A stretch of DNA of 14,626 nucleotides from Lutibacter sp. UBA4458 (GTDB lineage: Bacteria > Bacteroidota > Bacteroidia > Flavobacteriales > Flavobacteriaceae), in the NCBI GenBank assembly GCA_002390165.1, contig DGOU01000261.1:26264-40889 (forward strand). The letters run 5' to 3'. The notes below the pieces were generated by a model. It was not told the origin of the DNA, searched no databases, and saw only the letters and a list, made by a program, of their open reading frames with translations. Positions 1-7,050 of the stretch are shown piece after piece; positions within the stretch are counted from its first letter, which is position 1, and each line of letters begins with the position of its first letter. The position numbers were made by a program, and so were the translations under genes.

Positions 1-557
1 ACATTTGGATACACATCATACCACCAATCTCTTCCGTAACCACCTCCTAATAAAGCAACTTCTGGGCAAGTATTGTTCATTATAATATTCCATTTCGTAT
101 CCGAATTAAAATAATTTTTTAACATAGAAACATAATTCTTTCCATGTTGATTTGATTTATTAATACCAATAAGACTTGCGCCTAATACGGAACCAATGGT
201 AGATAACGACTCATGAAAAATGCCTTTATTATGTTGAAGACCTTGTCTTAAATCGCCCATTGCTGTATAAACCCCAAACGTTTTTTGATTGTAGTTTTTA
301 CGAGAATTGTCGGTCCAAATTAAGGGCCAATATTTGCCAGTTTGCGTTGCATCGTACACTAAAGAATCGTACCCTTTTGCAATCTTTTTAAAATCTAATA
401 TTTTAAAAGGTTTTGGTAAATTTGGCATAGAATCAACTCTTGCTAAACTAATTTGAGTTACAGGATTTGCCTTTAATAATTTATGTGAATTTTTACAGGA
501 AGTTAAAAATAAAACAACTGTAAACAGAAGAACATTTATTATTCTATTTAGTTTCAT
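1..557 (-). CDS. lipoprotein of unrecognised family, 3' end outside window
   Basis: The first 185 codons of a minus-strand gene are visible; the rest lies beyond the left edge. The N-terminus is a lipoprotein signal peptide: a basic start, a hydrophobic stretch at about residues 9-18 and an LTSC lipobox with the modified cysteine at C21, so the protein should sit in an envelope membrane. The mature part is rich in aromatic residues and has distinctive segments: TGKYWPLIWTD near 73-83, FGVYTAMGDLRQ near 94-105, and a glycine-rich GGGYGRDWWYD near 171-181. I do not recognise the family. The start codon overlaps the end of the MFS gene by 14 bases, so the two are probably translationally coupled. 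With the GH130 gene upstream, a role in binding or cutting a glycan at the cell surface is reasonable inference, not something the residues prove. Confidence 0.85.
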   Translation of the reverse strand, partial: MKLNRIINVLLFTVVLFLTSCKNSHKLLKANPVTQISLARVDSMPNLPKPFKILDFKKIAKGYDSLVYDATQTGKYWPLIWTDNSRKNYNQKTFGVYTAMGDLRQGLQHNKGIFHESLSTIGSVLGASLIGINKSNQHGKNYVSMLKNYFNSDTKWNIIMNNTCPEVALLGGGYGRDWWYDVYPN

Positions 558-1785
558 TTTCTAATGTTTTTTGTTTACTCAATAATTGTTTAGCAATTAA
601 AATGGATAATAATTGAAGTACGCCAATAATTAATAAAGCATATCGTAAAGCAATATCAGCATTAATATAAAAAGCAAGTCCTAAAAATGTTCCTGCTCCT
701 ATAAAACGCCCTACAAACAATCCAAATTCGTGATTTAAAATATAAGAAAATTCGTTTCTATTTTCAATTTTTGAAAGAACATCTATTACTTTTAATTGAA
801 TAGGAAAATAAGCAATATCAAGCATTGGTCTGGCAATTAATAGTAAAAACATAAATAAAATTACTCCCGTTTTATTAAATAGTAAACCATTAATAAAAGA
901 AGCGACAAAAAAGAATATAAGCCCAACACTAAAAAGTATTATTCGGTGTTTTGGTTTTGATATTTTTCCTAAAACAAGCATTACAAATGCTGCAATAAGT
1001 GCTCCAATAGATTGTGCTGTACCTAATGCGCCTTCAGATTCAAAAAATTTCATCATCAACATTGCAGGTGCGGTAACAATAAAACCTTGTGCCAATCCTT
1101 TTAACAATGCTAATTGAAGCATTTTATTCCAAAGTTTATGGAATTTAAAATACAAGAATTTTTCACTTTTGGGTTTATCATATTTTCCAAAATGAAATAC
1201 AACGGAAGCTAAAATTGTAACCAAAAATACTATTCCAGTAACCACTCTATAACTCGAGTTTATTCCTTCATTAGTATCTCCATGACCTTTCATTAAATAC
1301 CAGCCAATCATAACAGGAACAATAGAAGAAATTATGGTATAAAAAAAGGTTTCTAAACCATAATAAAAATTTCGAGTTTTATCTTTTGTGGTTGCCAATA
1401 CAAGATAATCACGGTTTGCCCAATACAAACCAAATGACATTCCCATAATTAAACCAGCTAATACTAAACCATAATAATTTATTTCTTTTAATGACATCAT
1501 AAACACCATAGAAACTCCACTCAATAACATTCCTAAGGAAAATAATCTTTTAATATTAATTTTATTAAGCAAATATCCATTGATAAAAAAGGTGATAGGA
1601 ATACCTGTGTAAATAGCTAATTGATAAAACATAACTTTAGCTGGGTCGTGTGAGTTTCTCATAATATAAGAAGCTACAAAAATATCTATTACTGGTAACA
1701 CAAAAGCGTAAATTACATTGGTAAATATCAATATTTTAGCACTTCTTGAAAAATCTTTAAAACCTACTCTTGCTATACTTCCCAT
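544..1785 (-). CDS. MFS permease, probable sugar or glycoside transporter
   Basis: A 413-residue polytopic membrane protein with roughly 12 hydrophobic segments in two halves. The halves are joined by a charged cytoplasmic stretch (GKYDKPKSEKF and following) near the middle, the usual major facilitator layout. The short basic loop LLNKINIKRLF after an early helix fits the MFS loop between helices 2 and 3. The frame is open up to an ATG at 1836, but the ATG at 1785 is preferred. It overlaps the stop of the GH130 gene as TAATG, the classic coupled arrangement, whereas the upstream start would overlap that gene by 52 bases and add a basic, non-family-like extension. The substrate is not readable from sequence. 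Position between a GH130 enzyme and a lipoprotein suggests uptake of the oligosaccharide the enzyme cleaves. Confidence 0.88.
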   Translation of the reverse strand: MGSIARVGFKDFSRSAKILIFTNVIYAFVLPVIDIFVASYIMRNSHDPAKVMFYQLAIYTGIPITFFINGYLLNKINIKRLFSLGMLLSGVSMVFMMSLKEINYYGLVLAGLIMGMSFGLYWANRDYLVLATTKDKTRNFYYGLETFFYTIISSIVPVMIGWYLMKGHGDTNEGINSSYRVVTGIVFLVTILASVVFHFGKYDKPKSEKFLYFKFHKLWNKMLQLALLKGLAQGFIVTAPAMLMMKFFESEGALGTAQSIGALIAAFVMLVLGKISKPKHRIILFSVGLIFFFVASFINGLLFNKTGVILFMFLLLIARPMLDIAYFPIQLKVIDVLSKIENRNEFSYILNHEFGLFVGRFIGAGTFLGLAFYINADIALRYALLIIGVLQLLSILIAKQLLSKQKTLENETK

Positions 1786-2834
1786 TATAATTTTAACGTT
1801 TTTAATATTTCTTTTATTGAAAATTGTGCGGAGCAAACAAACTCATCTGAAGCTCCATAATACATAGTAATAGTATCTCCTTTAACAATATGCCCATTGG
1901 TAAAAACTACATTTCCAAAAAAACCCGTTTGTTCGTATGCTGCAATTGGTTCCATAAGTGGTTCTTCTGAGCGCGCTAAAACTATTGATGGATTATTTAA
2001 ATCTAACAAAATAGCACCTAAACAATACCTGTTTTCTTCGGTTGCACCGTGGTAAATTGCTAACCAACCTTTTTCTGTTTTAATTGGTGCAGCTCCAGCA
2101 CCTAAACGTTTACTATCAAATTTGCCTTCTCTTGTTTTTGCTACGCATTTATGGTTTCCCCAATAAACACCATCTAAAGATTCCGATAACCATATATAAT
2201 TACCTCCTAATTCTGGGCTACTAGGTCTGTGAAGTGCATAAAACTTTCCATTAATTCTTTCTTCAAAAATGGCACAATCTTTATTATGAGGACTTAAAAT
2301 CATTCCTTTTTTATTAAAATGTTTCCAATCTTTAGTTGTTCTTAGCCCAACACCAACACCATTAGCTGAAACCATGGTGTAAGTAAGATAATAGGTATCT
2401 TCAATTTTTGCTACGCGGCAATCTTCAATACCATAAGATTCATATTCGCCTTCTCCAAAAAGTGAAGGATATTCTGGGGATTCTTTAAAATTAGTTCCAT
2501 CATCACTATAAACTAACCTCAAATGTGATATTGTAGTAAGATAATCAACGCTATCGTAATTAATTACTCTACTATCCTCATCATTTAATTTAGGATCATT
2601 TTTATCAAAGTCTATAATTTCAACTTGGCCTTTTTCATTGTAAATTGGTACGGATAAAATTCCATCTTTTTGAACTGTACGCTCTGCAACTCGTATTAAT
2701 AACCAGGTTTTTCCATCAAATTCAAAAACTCCAGGATTAAGTAAACATTCAATAATCATATTTTGATTACTAGGTTGCAAATCTTTAGGCGATAACAAAG
2801 GATTTTTGCTATCTCTAATTGCGATATCTGACAT
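1785..2834 (-). CDS. glycoside hydrolase family 130 protein, likely mannoside phosphorylase
   Basis: A 349-residue five-bladed beta-propeller enzyme of family GH130. Known members cleave beta-1,2- or beta-1,4-mannosides, mostly by phosphorolysis to mannose-1-phosphate. The catalytic acid motif GIEDCR lies at 135-140, with D138 the expected proton donor. Basic residues at sites that bind phosphate in GH130 phosphorylases appear present: R48 in LLIRVAER, H202-R203 in ALHRP, R243 in KRLGAG and H262 in IYHG. This favours a phosphorylase over the GH130 mannosidases, which have lost such residues. The C-terminal YYGASDEFV (325-333) is also typical. There is no signal peptide, so it acts in the cytoplasm. 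It is the first gene of an operon with the MFS permease and lipoprotein. Family is certain; the exact linkage (beta-1,2-mannobiose or mannosyl-glucose/GlcNAc are possibilities) is not. Confidence 0.92.
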   Translation of the reverse strand: MSDIAIRDSKNPLLSPKDLQPSNQNMIIECLLNPGVFEFDGKTWLLIRVAERTVQKDGILSVPIYNEKGQVEIIDFDKNDPKLNDEDSRVINYDSVDYLTTISHLRLVYSDDGTNFKESPEYPSLFGEGEYESYGIEDCRVAKIEDTYYLTYTMVSANGVGVGLRTTKDWKHFNKKGMILSPHNKDCAIFEERINGKFYALHRPSSPELGGNYIWLSESLDGVYWGNHKCVAKTREGKFDSKRLGAGAAPIKTEKGWLAIYHGATEENRYCLGAILLDLNNPSIVLARSEEPLMEPIAAYEQTGFFGNVVFTNGHIVKGDTITMYYGASDEFVCSAQFSIKEILKTLKL

Positions 2835-2857
2835 AAATGTGTTTTATTAGTGTTTTA

Positions 2858-2962
2858 ATATTGATATCTTAATTTATAAAAATAGTAGTGAAGAATTAAG
2901 ATATTTAAGGTGTAAATATAGCTATATTATCTATCAATATCCTTATTATTAAAGGAAGATAT
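2858..2962. promoter_or_regulatory. nested inverted repeats upstream of the GH130 operon
   Basis: The 181-bp gap between the divergent GH130 operon and rluF contains an exact 11-bp inverted repeat, ATATCTTAATT at 2864-2874 and AATTAAGATAT at 2894-2904, with centres 30 bp apart (about three helical turns). A second, outer inverted repeat of 9 bp pairs ATATTGATA (2858-2866) with TATCAATAT (2932-2940). The heptamer AAGATAT recurs at 2956-2962. A minus-strand TATTTTTA, one mismatch from the Bacteroidota -7 element, lies at 2877-2884 inside the inner repeat. The arrangement resembles an operator for a dimeric regulator controlling the GH130 operon. The region is very AT-rich, so chance is a real alternative. 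No regulator gene is in the window. Confidence 0.4.
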
Positions 2963-3015
2963 TCTATTATTAATTATTGATTTATTAGTAACTTCGTGTT
3001 TTTAAATATTATTTT

Positions 3016-3828
3016 GTGGTAAACAAAAACAAAAACTCAATAAATCTGAATAAATTCATAAGTAGTACAGGAATTTGTTCAAGAAGAGAAGCCGAAAAAT
3101 TGATTATTAATGGACAAGTAACCATTAATAAAAAACCAACGCAATTAGGTAATCGCGTTTTTGATGGCGATGAAGTTAGAATTGATGGAAGACTTCTACA
3201 ACCTAAACCCAAAACTTTATACATTGCTTTTAATAAACCTATTGGAATAGTATGTACCACCGATTCCAAAGAACGAAACAACATTATAAACTTTATAAAT
3301 CATCCTGAACGATTGTTTCCTATTGGAAGATTAGATAAACCATCAGAAGGACTAATTTTTTTAACTAATGATGGTGATATTGTAAATAAAATTTTACGAG
3401 CTGGCAATAATCACCAAAAGGAATATATTGTAACGGTAGATAAACAAATTACGGATAGTTTTATTAATAAAATGAGTAATGGAATTCCCGTTTTAGGAAC
3501 CACTACAAAAAAATGTTTTGTAGAACAACTCTCTAAAAACACTTTTAAAATTGTTTTAACTCAAGGTTTAAACAGACAAATTAGAAGAATGTGTGAATAT
3601 TTAAGTTATAACGTTACCAAACTAAAACGCACGCGTATTATGAATGTGAATTTAGGAAAATTAAAAATTGGTGATTGGCGTGAATTAACCAGTGAAGAAA
3701 TGCAACAAATAAATAATATGATTGCTACTTCCTCTAAAACCGAAGAAGCATCTAAAGATAGTAGAAAAAAGAAATCTACTTTTAAAAGAAGCCCAAAATC
3801 TAAGTATCATAGAAAAAAAAGAACTTAA
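3016..3828 (+). CDS. rluF: 23S rRNA pseudouridine synthase RluF
   Basis: A 270-residue RsuA/RluF-type pseudouridine synthase. An S4 RNA-binding domain spans about residues 9-60 (LNKFISSTGICSRREAEKLI opens it), followed by the catalytic domain. The motif IGRLDKPSEGL carries the catalytic aspartate at D107. The segments NDGDIVNKILRAGNNH, LGTTTKKC and QGLNRQIRRMCEYL are close to E. coli RluF, which modifies U2604 of 23S rRNA (and U35 of tRNA-Tyr), so RluF is preferred over RluB or RsuA. The C-terminal 30 residues form a lysine/arginine-rich tail, also seen in E. coli RluF, probably for RNA contact. The start is GTG: a TAA in the same frame at 2989 and the absence of ATG in between leave it as the only standard start. 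A TAACTTCG at 2989-2996 is a possible weak -7 element. Confidence 0.93.
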   Translation: MVNKNKNSINLNKFISSTGICSRREAEKLIINGQVTINKKPTQLGNRVFDGDEVRIDGRLLQPKPKTLYIAFNKPIGIVCTTDSKERNNIINFINHPERLFPIGRLDKPSEGLIFLTNDGDIVNKILRAGNNHQKEYIVTVDKQITDSFINKMSNGIPVLGTTTKKCFVEQLSKNTFKIVLTQGLNRQIRRMCEYLSYNVTKLKRTRIMNVNLGKLKIGDWRELTSEEMQQINNMIATSSKTEEASKDSRKKKSTFKRSPKSKYHRKKRT

Positions 3829-3839
3829 ATATTTAATTA

Positions 3840-3854
3840 TTTGTTTCAAACAAA
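3840..3854. repeat. 15-bp palindrome over the tgt -33 box
   Basis: TTTGTTT and AAACAAA form a perfect 7-bp inverted repeat around a single C at 3847. It starts 11 bases after the rluF stop and covers the TTTG that serves as the -33 element of the tgt promoter. The position suits an operator. It lacks the GC stem and T-run of an intrinsic terminator for rluF. Confidence 0.4.
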
Positions 3855-3872
3855 ACCTATTCTGTATCTTTG
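3840..3872 (+). promoter_or_regulatory. Bacteroidota-type promoter for tgt
   Basis: TTTG at 3840-3843 and TATCTTTG at 3865-3872 match the Bacteroidota -33 (TTTG) and -7 (TAnnTTTG) elements, with a 21-base spacer. The -7 match is complete. Only six bases separate its final G from the ATG of tgt at 3879, so the transcript should start at or within a few bases of the start codon. Confidence 0.7.
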
Positions 3873-3878
3873 CCGACT

Positions 3879-5009
3879 ATGCATTTTGAATTAAAAAAAA
3901 CCGATGCTCAAAGCAAAGCTAGAGCAGGAATTATAACTACCGATCACGGCAAAATTGAAACGCCAATTTTTATGCCTGTTGGTACTGTTGGCACTGTAAA
4001 AGGAGTTCATCAAACCGAGTTAAAAAATGAAATTAATCCTGATATAATTTTAGGAAACACCTATCATTTATATTTACGTCCTACCACTTCCATTTTAGAA
4101 CAAGCTGGTGGATTACACAAATTTATGAATTGGGACAGAAACATTTTAACCGATAGTGGCGGCTACCAAGTATATTCTTTATCTGCAAGAAGAAAAATTC
4201 AAGAAGAAGGGGTTAAATTCAAGAGCCATATTGATGGCTCCTATCATGTTTTTACACCCGAAAAAGTTATGGAAATTCAACGATCCATAGGTGCAGATAT
4301 TATTATGGCATTTGATGAGTGCACTCCTTATCCTTGCGATTATAATTATGCAAAACGTTCTATGCATTTAACGCATAGATGGTTAAAACGCTGTGTATCT
4401 CATTTAGAAAAAACGCCCGAAAAATATGGTTATTCTCAAGCTTTATTTCCAATAGTTCAAGGTAGTACTTACAAAGATTTAAGAAAACAATCTGCCGAAT
4501 TTATTGCTTCCGTAGGTGCTGATGGCAATGCCATTGGAGGCTTATCCGTAGGTGAACCAGCAGATAAAATGTATGAAATTACCGATGTGGTTACCGATAT
4601 TTTACCAAAAGACAAACCTAGGTATTTAATGGGTGTTGGTACTCCAATAAATATTTTAGAAAATATTGCTTTGGGGGTTGATATGTTTGATTGTGTTATG
4701 CCAACTAGAAATGCTAGAAATGGTATGTTATTTACCGCTCACGGAACCATAAACATCAAAAATAAAAAATGGGAAAATGATTTTTCTCCTATTGATGAGA
4801 TGAATATTACTTATGTAGATACCACATATTCAAAAGCATATTTACGACACTTATTTGCTTCACGCGAATTGTTAGGAAAACAAATTGCATCTATTCATAA
4901 TTTAGGGTTTTATTTATGGTTGGTTCGTAATGCGAGAAAACATATATTAGCAGGAGATTTTATGGAGTGGAAAAAGAAAATGATTTCGCAAATGGATAAA
5001 AGATTATAA
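3879..5009 (+). CDS. tgt: queuine/preQ1 tRNA-guanine transglycosylase
   Basis: Tgt swaps guanine 34 of GUN-anticodon tRNAs for preQ1 during queuosine synthesis. The 376-residue protein follows the E. coli enzyme closely: MPVGTVGTVKG near the N-terminus, DSGGYQVYS with the general-base aspartate at D92, GGLSVGEP in the preQ1 pocket, and DMFDCVMPTRNARNG with the nucleophile at D271 (E. coli D264). Odd point: the E. coli zinc cysteines 302, 304 and 307 align without gaps to N309, T311 and D314, while the histidine ligand (H333) is kept as H340 in SIHNLGF. The zinc site is thus lost. The frame extends to a TTG at 3870, but that lies inside the -7 promoter element and the E. coli start aligns with ATG 3879. 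Downstream genes on the same strand follow closely, so it probably leads an operon. Confidence 0.95.
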   Translation: MHFELKKTDAQSKARAGIITTDHGKIETPIFMPVGTVGTVKGVHQTELKNEINPDIILGNTYHLYLRPTTSILEQAGGLHKFMNWDRNILTDSGGYQVYSLSARRKIQEEGVKFKSHIDGSYHVFTPEKVMEIQRSIGADIIMAFDECTPYPCDYNYAKRSMHLTHRWLKRCVSHLEKTPEKYGYSQALFPIVQGSTYKDLRKQSAEFIASVGADGNAIGGLSVGEPADKMYEITDVVTDILPKDKPRYLMGVGTPINILENIALGVDMFDCVMPTRNARNGMLFTAHGTINIKNKKWENDFSPIDEMNITYVDTTYSKAYLRHLFASRELLGKQIASIHNLGFYLWLVRNARKHILAGDFMEWKKKMISQMDKRL

Positions 5010-5047
5010 TAGCTTTTATAAATTAAATAGCTGTAGAAGTATAACTT

Positions 5048-6136
5048 TTGAAAATAATTGACAAATACATATTAAAAAACTTTTTAAGTTCGTTTCTGTT
5101 GGTAATGGCATTATTATTACCTATTGCCATAGCTATTGATGTTTCTGAAAAAGTAGATCGTTTTTTACGAAATGCCGATTTAACTATTACAGAAATTATA
5201 CGAGACTACTATGTGAATTTTATTATAATTTATGGCAATACTTTTATGCCTTTAGCGCTATTTATTGCAGTAATATTTTTTACTTCCAAATTAGCTGGTA
5301 ACACCGAAATTATAGCAATCCATTCTGCTAAAATATCGTTTACTAGATTTTTAAAACCTTACTTTATTGGCGCTACTTTAATTACCATTTTTGCTTTATT
5401 AATGAACCATTTTGTGGTACCAAAAAGTAATAAAATTTTTGATAAGTTTAGTAAAGATTACTTAACACGAAAAAAAATAGATGCCAATTATTTAACCAAT
5501 TTAAATTTACAATTAGGACCAAACGATTATGTTTTCTTTAAAAGTTTTACCGTAGATAGAAATATTGGATATAACTTTACGTATGAAAAATACAATGGCA
5601 TTTATTTAAAGTATAAACTATATTCTGATAACATTCATTATAATAAAAAGGACAGTACCTTTAAATTAATTAACTATAAAAAAAGATTTATTTTAAAAAA
5701 CAGAGACAGTGTTATAGCTGGATCTAGATTAGATACAACTTTTAATTTTTCTCCAAAAGATTTAGTAAATGTTGCCTATATGGCAAAAGATATGAATTCT
5801 ATAAAATTAAAGGAATTTATTACGCTTTCTAAACAAAGAGGAATTAGTAATTTAAACACTTACAAAGTTGAATTATATAAACGTACAAGTTTACCAATAG
5901 CATCGTATATTTTAACTTTTATTGCAGTAGCCTTATCTTCCCGAAAAAAAAGAGGAGGAATGGGAGTAAACCTTGCCATGGGTATTTCTTTAATGTTTAT
6001 GTATGTTTTCTTTTTAAAAATAGGAGAAGTATTAGGTGCTGGAGCTGATGCTAATCCATTATTTATGGTTTGGTTACCAAATTTAATATTTGGAGCAATA
6101 GCTCTATTTTTATATCTTAAAAATGCCAAAAACTAA
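5048..6136 (+). CDS. LptF/LptG-family permease (YjgP/YjgQ)
   Basis: A 362-residue inner-membrane protein of the LptF/LptG family, the permease part of the LptB2FG transporter that extracts lipopolysaccharide and passes it to the periplasmic bridge. Three N-terminal hydrophobic segments (about 11-31, 56-80 and 103-123) and three C-terminal ones (about 283-297, 305-327 and 335-357) flank a periplasmic beta-jellyroll region, the family layout. The opening IIDKYILKNF and the segment GNTEIIAIHSAKIS are typical. The start is TTG: a TAA in the same frame six bases upstream (5042) excludes anything longer, and the next ATG would remove half of helix 1. It follows tgt by 38 bases and overlaps the next gene by 14. 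Whether it is the LptF or LptG member cannot be decided here; a partner should lie elsewhere. Confidence 0.9.
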   Translation: MKIIDKYILKNFLSSFLLVMALLLPIAIAIDVSEKVDRFLRNADLTITEIIRDYYVNFIIIYGNTFMPLALFIAVIFFTSKLAGNTEIIAIHSAKISFTRFLKPYFIGATLITIFALLMNHFVVPKSNKIFDKFSKDYLTRKKIDANYLTNLNLQLGPNDYVFFKSFTVDRNIGYNFTYEKYNGIYLKYKLYSDNIHYNKKDSTFKLINYKKRFILKNRDSVIAGSRLDTTFNFSPKDLVNVAYMAKDMNSIKLKEFITLSKQRGISNLNTYKVELYKRTSLPIASYILTFIAVALSSRKKRGGMGVNLAMGISLMFMYVFFLKIGEVLGAGADANPLFMVWLPNLIFGAIALFLYLKNAKN

Positions 6137-7010
6137 ATTAAAAAATTATTTACACCTACATTTCCTTGTATTTATTTGGGGATTTACCGCGATTTTAGGA
6201 GCGCTAATTCATCTTAGTGCAATTCCTTTAGTTTGGTATCGCATGCTTTTTGCAGTACTATTTGTATTTCTTTATTTTGTACTTAAAAAAAAATCGCTCA
6301 TAGTCGATAAAAAAGGATTAATTAAATTTTTAATTAGCGGAATTATAATTGCACTTCATTGGATTTTCTTTTTTTCAGCAATAAAAGTTTCTAATGTTTC
6401 TGTTGCATTAGTTTCTATGAGTACTGGAGCTTTTTTTACTTCATTAATTGAACCTTTATTTTTTAAAAGAAGACTTAACCCACTTGAATTTCTTTTTGGT
6501 ATTATTATAATTTTTGGTTTATATATTATATTTAATGTAGAAACAAAATATACTTTAGGAATTATTTATGGATTAACAGCTTCTTTTTTATCTGCACTTT
6601 TTACGGTTTTAAATGGGTTGTATATCAAACAATATCGAGCAGGAGTTCTATCTTTTTATCAATTATTTTTTGGAGTGTTATTTATTACTTTTTACATTTT
6701 AGTAACCACCGGTTTTACATTTAAAGAATTTTCATTAACAGCTTCTGATTTAGTTTACTTACTAATATTAAGTAGTATTTGTACTGCCTATGCATTTATA
6801 GTTTCCGTTAAAATAATGGAGCATTTAACTCCTTATACCGTAATGCTAACTATAAATTTAGAACCAGTTTATGGAATAATTTTAGCCATGATAATTTTTG
6901 GAGAAGAAGAAAAAATGAGCCCACAATTTTATATTGGCGCAGTAATAATTTTAATTACTGTTTTAATAAACGGATTAATAAAAAACCGAAAACCTGTATT
7001 ACCTTATTAA
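6123..7010 (+). CDS. EamA/DMT-superfamily transporter
   Basis: A 295-residue membrane protein with about ten hydrophobic segments in two repeated halves, the EamA (RhaT-like) arrangement of the drug/metabolite transporter superfamily. Family hallmarks are the first helix FLVFIWGFTAILG, the WYRMLFAVLF segment after it, and the second-half motif LEPVYGIILAMIIFGEE near residues 246-262, the usual end of helix 9 in EamA proteins. The substrate cannot be predicted; relatives export amino acids, metabolites or lipid precursors. The ATG overlaps the end of the permease gene by 14 bases, indicating coupled translation. That links it to the lipopolysaccharide-transport permease, but a functional link is only inference. 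Confidence 0.88.
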   Translation: MPKTKLKNYLHLHFLVFIWGFTAILGALIHLSAIPLVWYRMLFAVLFVFLYFVLKKKSLIVDKKGLIKFLISGIIIALHWIFFFSAIKVSNVSVALVSMSTGAFFTSLIEPLFFKRRLNPLEFLFGIIIIFGLYIIFNVETKYTLGIIYGLTASFLSALFTVLNGLYIKQYRAGVLSFYQLFFGVLFITFYILVTTGFTFKEFSLTASDLVYLLILSSICTAYAFIVSVKIMEHLTPYTVMLTINLEPVYGIILAMIIFGEEEKMSPQFYIGAVIILITVLINGLIKNRKPVLPY

Positions 7011-7020
7011 GATAAGTTAG

Positions 7021-7028
7021 TATATTTG
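7021..7028 (+). promoter_or_regulatory. -7 element for accA
   Basis: TATATTTG matches TAnnTTTG in full and lies 22 bases upstream of the accA ATG, within the 40-bp gap after the EamA gene. No TTG is found at the expected -33 distance, so the promoter is plausible but half-supported. It would let accA be transcribed independently of the upstream operon. Confidence 0.5.
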
Positions 7029-7050
7029 TAACTATTTCTAAACAAAAAAT

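Noticed and set aside
1786..1836. Upstream ATG start for the MFS gene
   Set aside because: It would overlap the GH130 gene by 52 bases, while the ATG at 1785 forms a TAATG junction.
3009..3284. 91-codon minus-strand frame
   Set aside because: It lies opposite the S4 and early catalytic region of rluF and has no family resemblance.
4179..4367. 62-codon minus-strand frame
   Set aside because: It lies fully inside tgt on the other strand; shadow of a conserved gene.
5010..5047. Hairpin between tgt and the LptF/LptG gene
   Set aside because: Only four bases pair cleanly (AGCT arms) and no T-run follows, so it is not a terminator.
5860..6129. 89-codon minus-strand frame
   Set aside because: It lies opposite the last three helices of the LptF/LptG permease; composition reflects the antisense of membrane codons.
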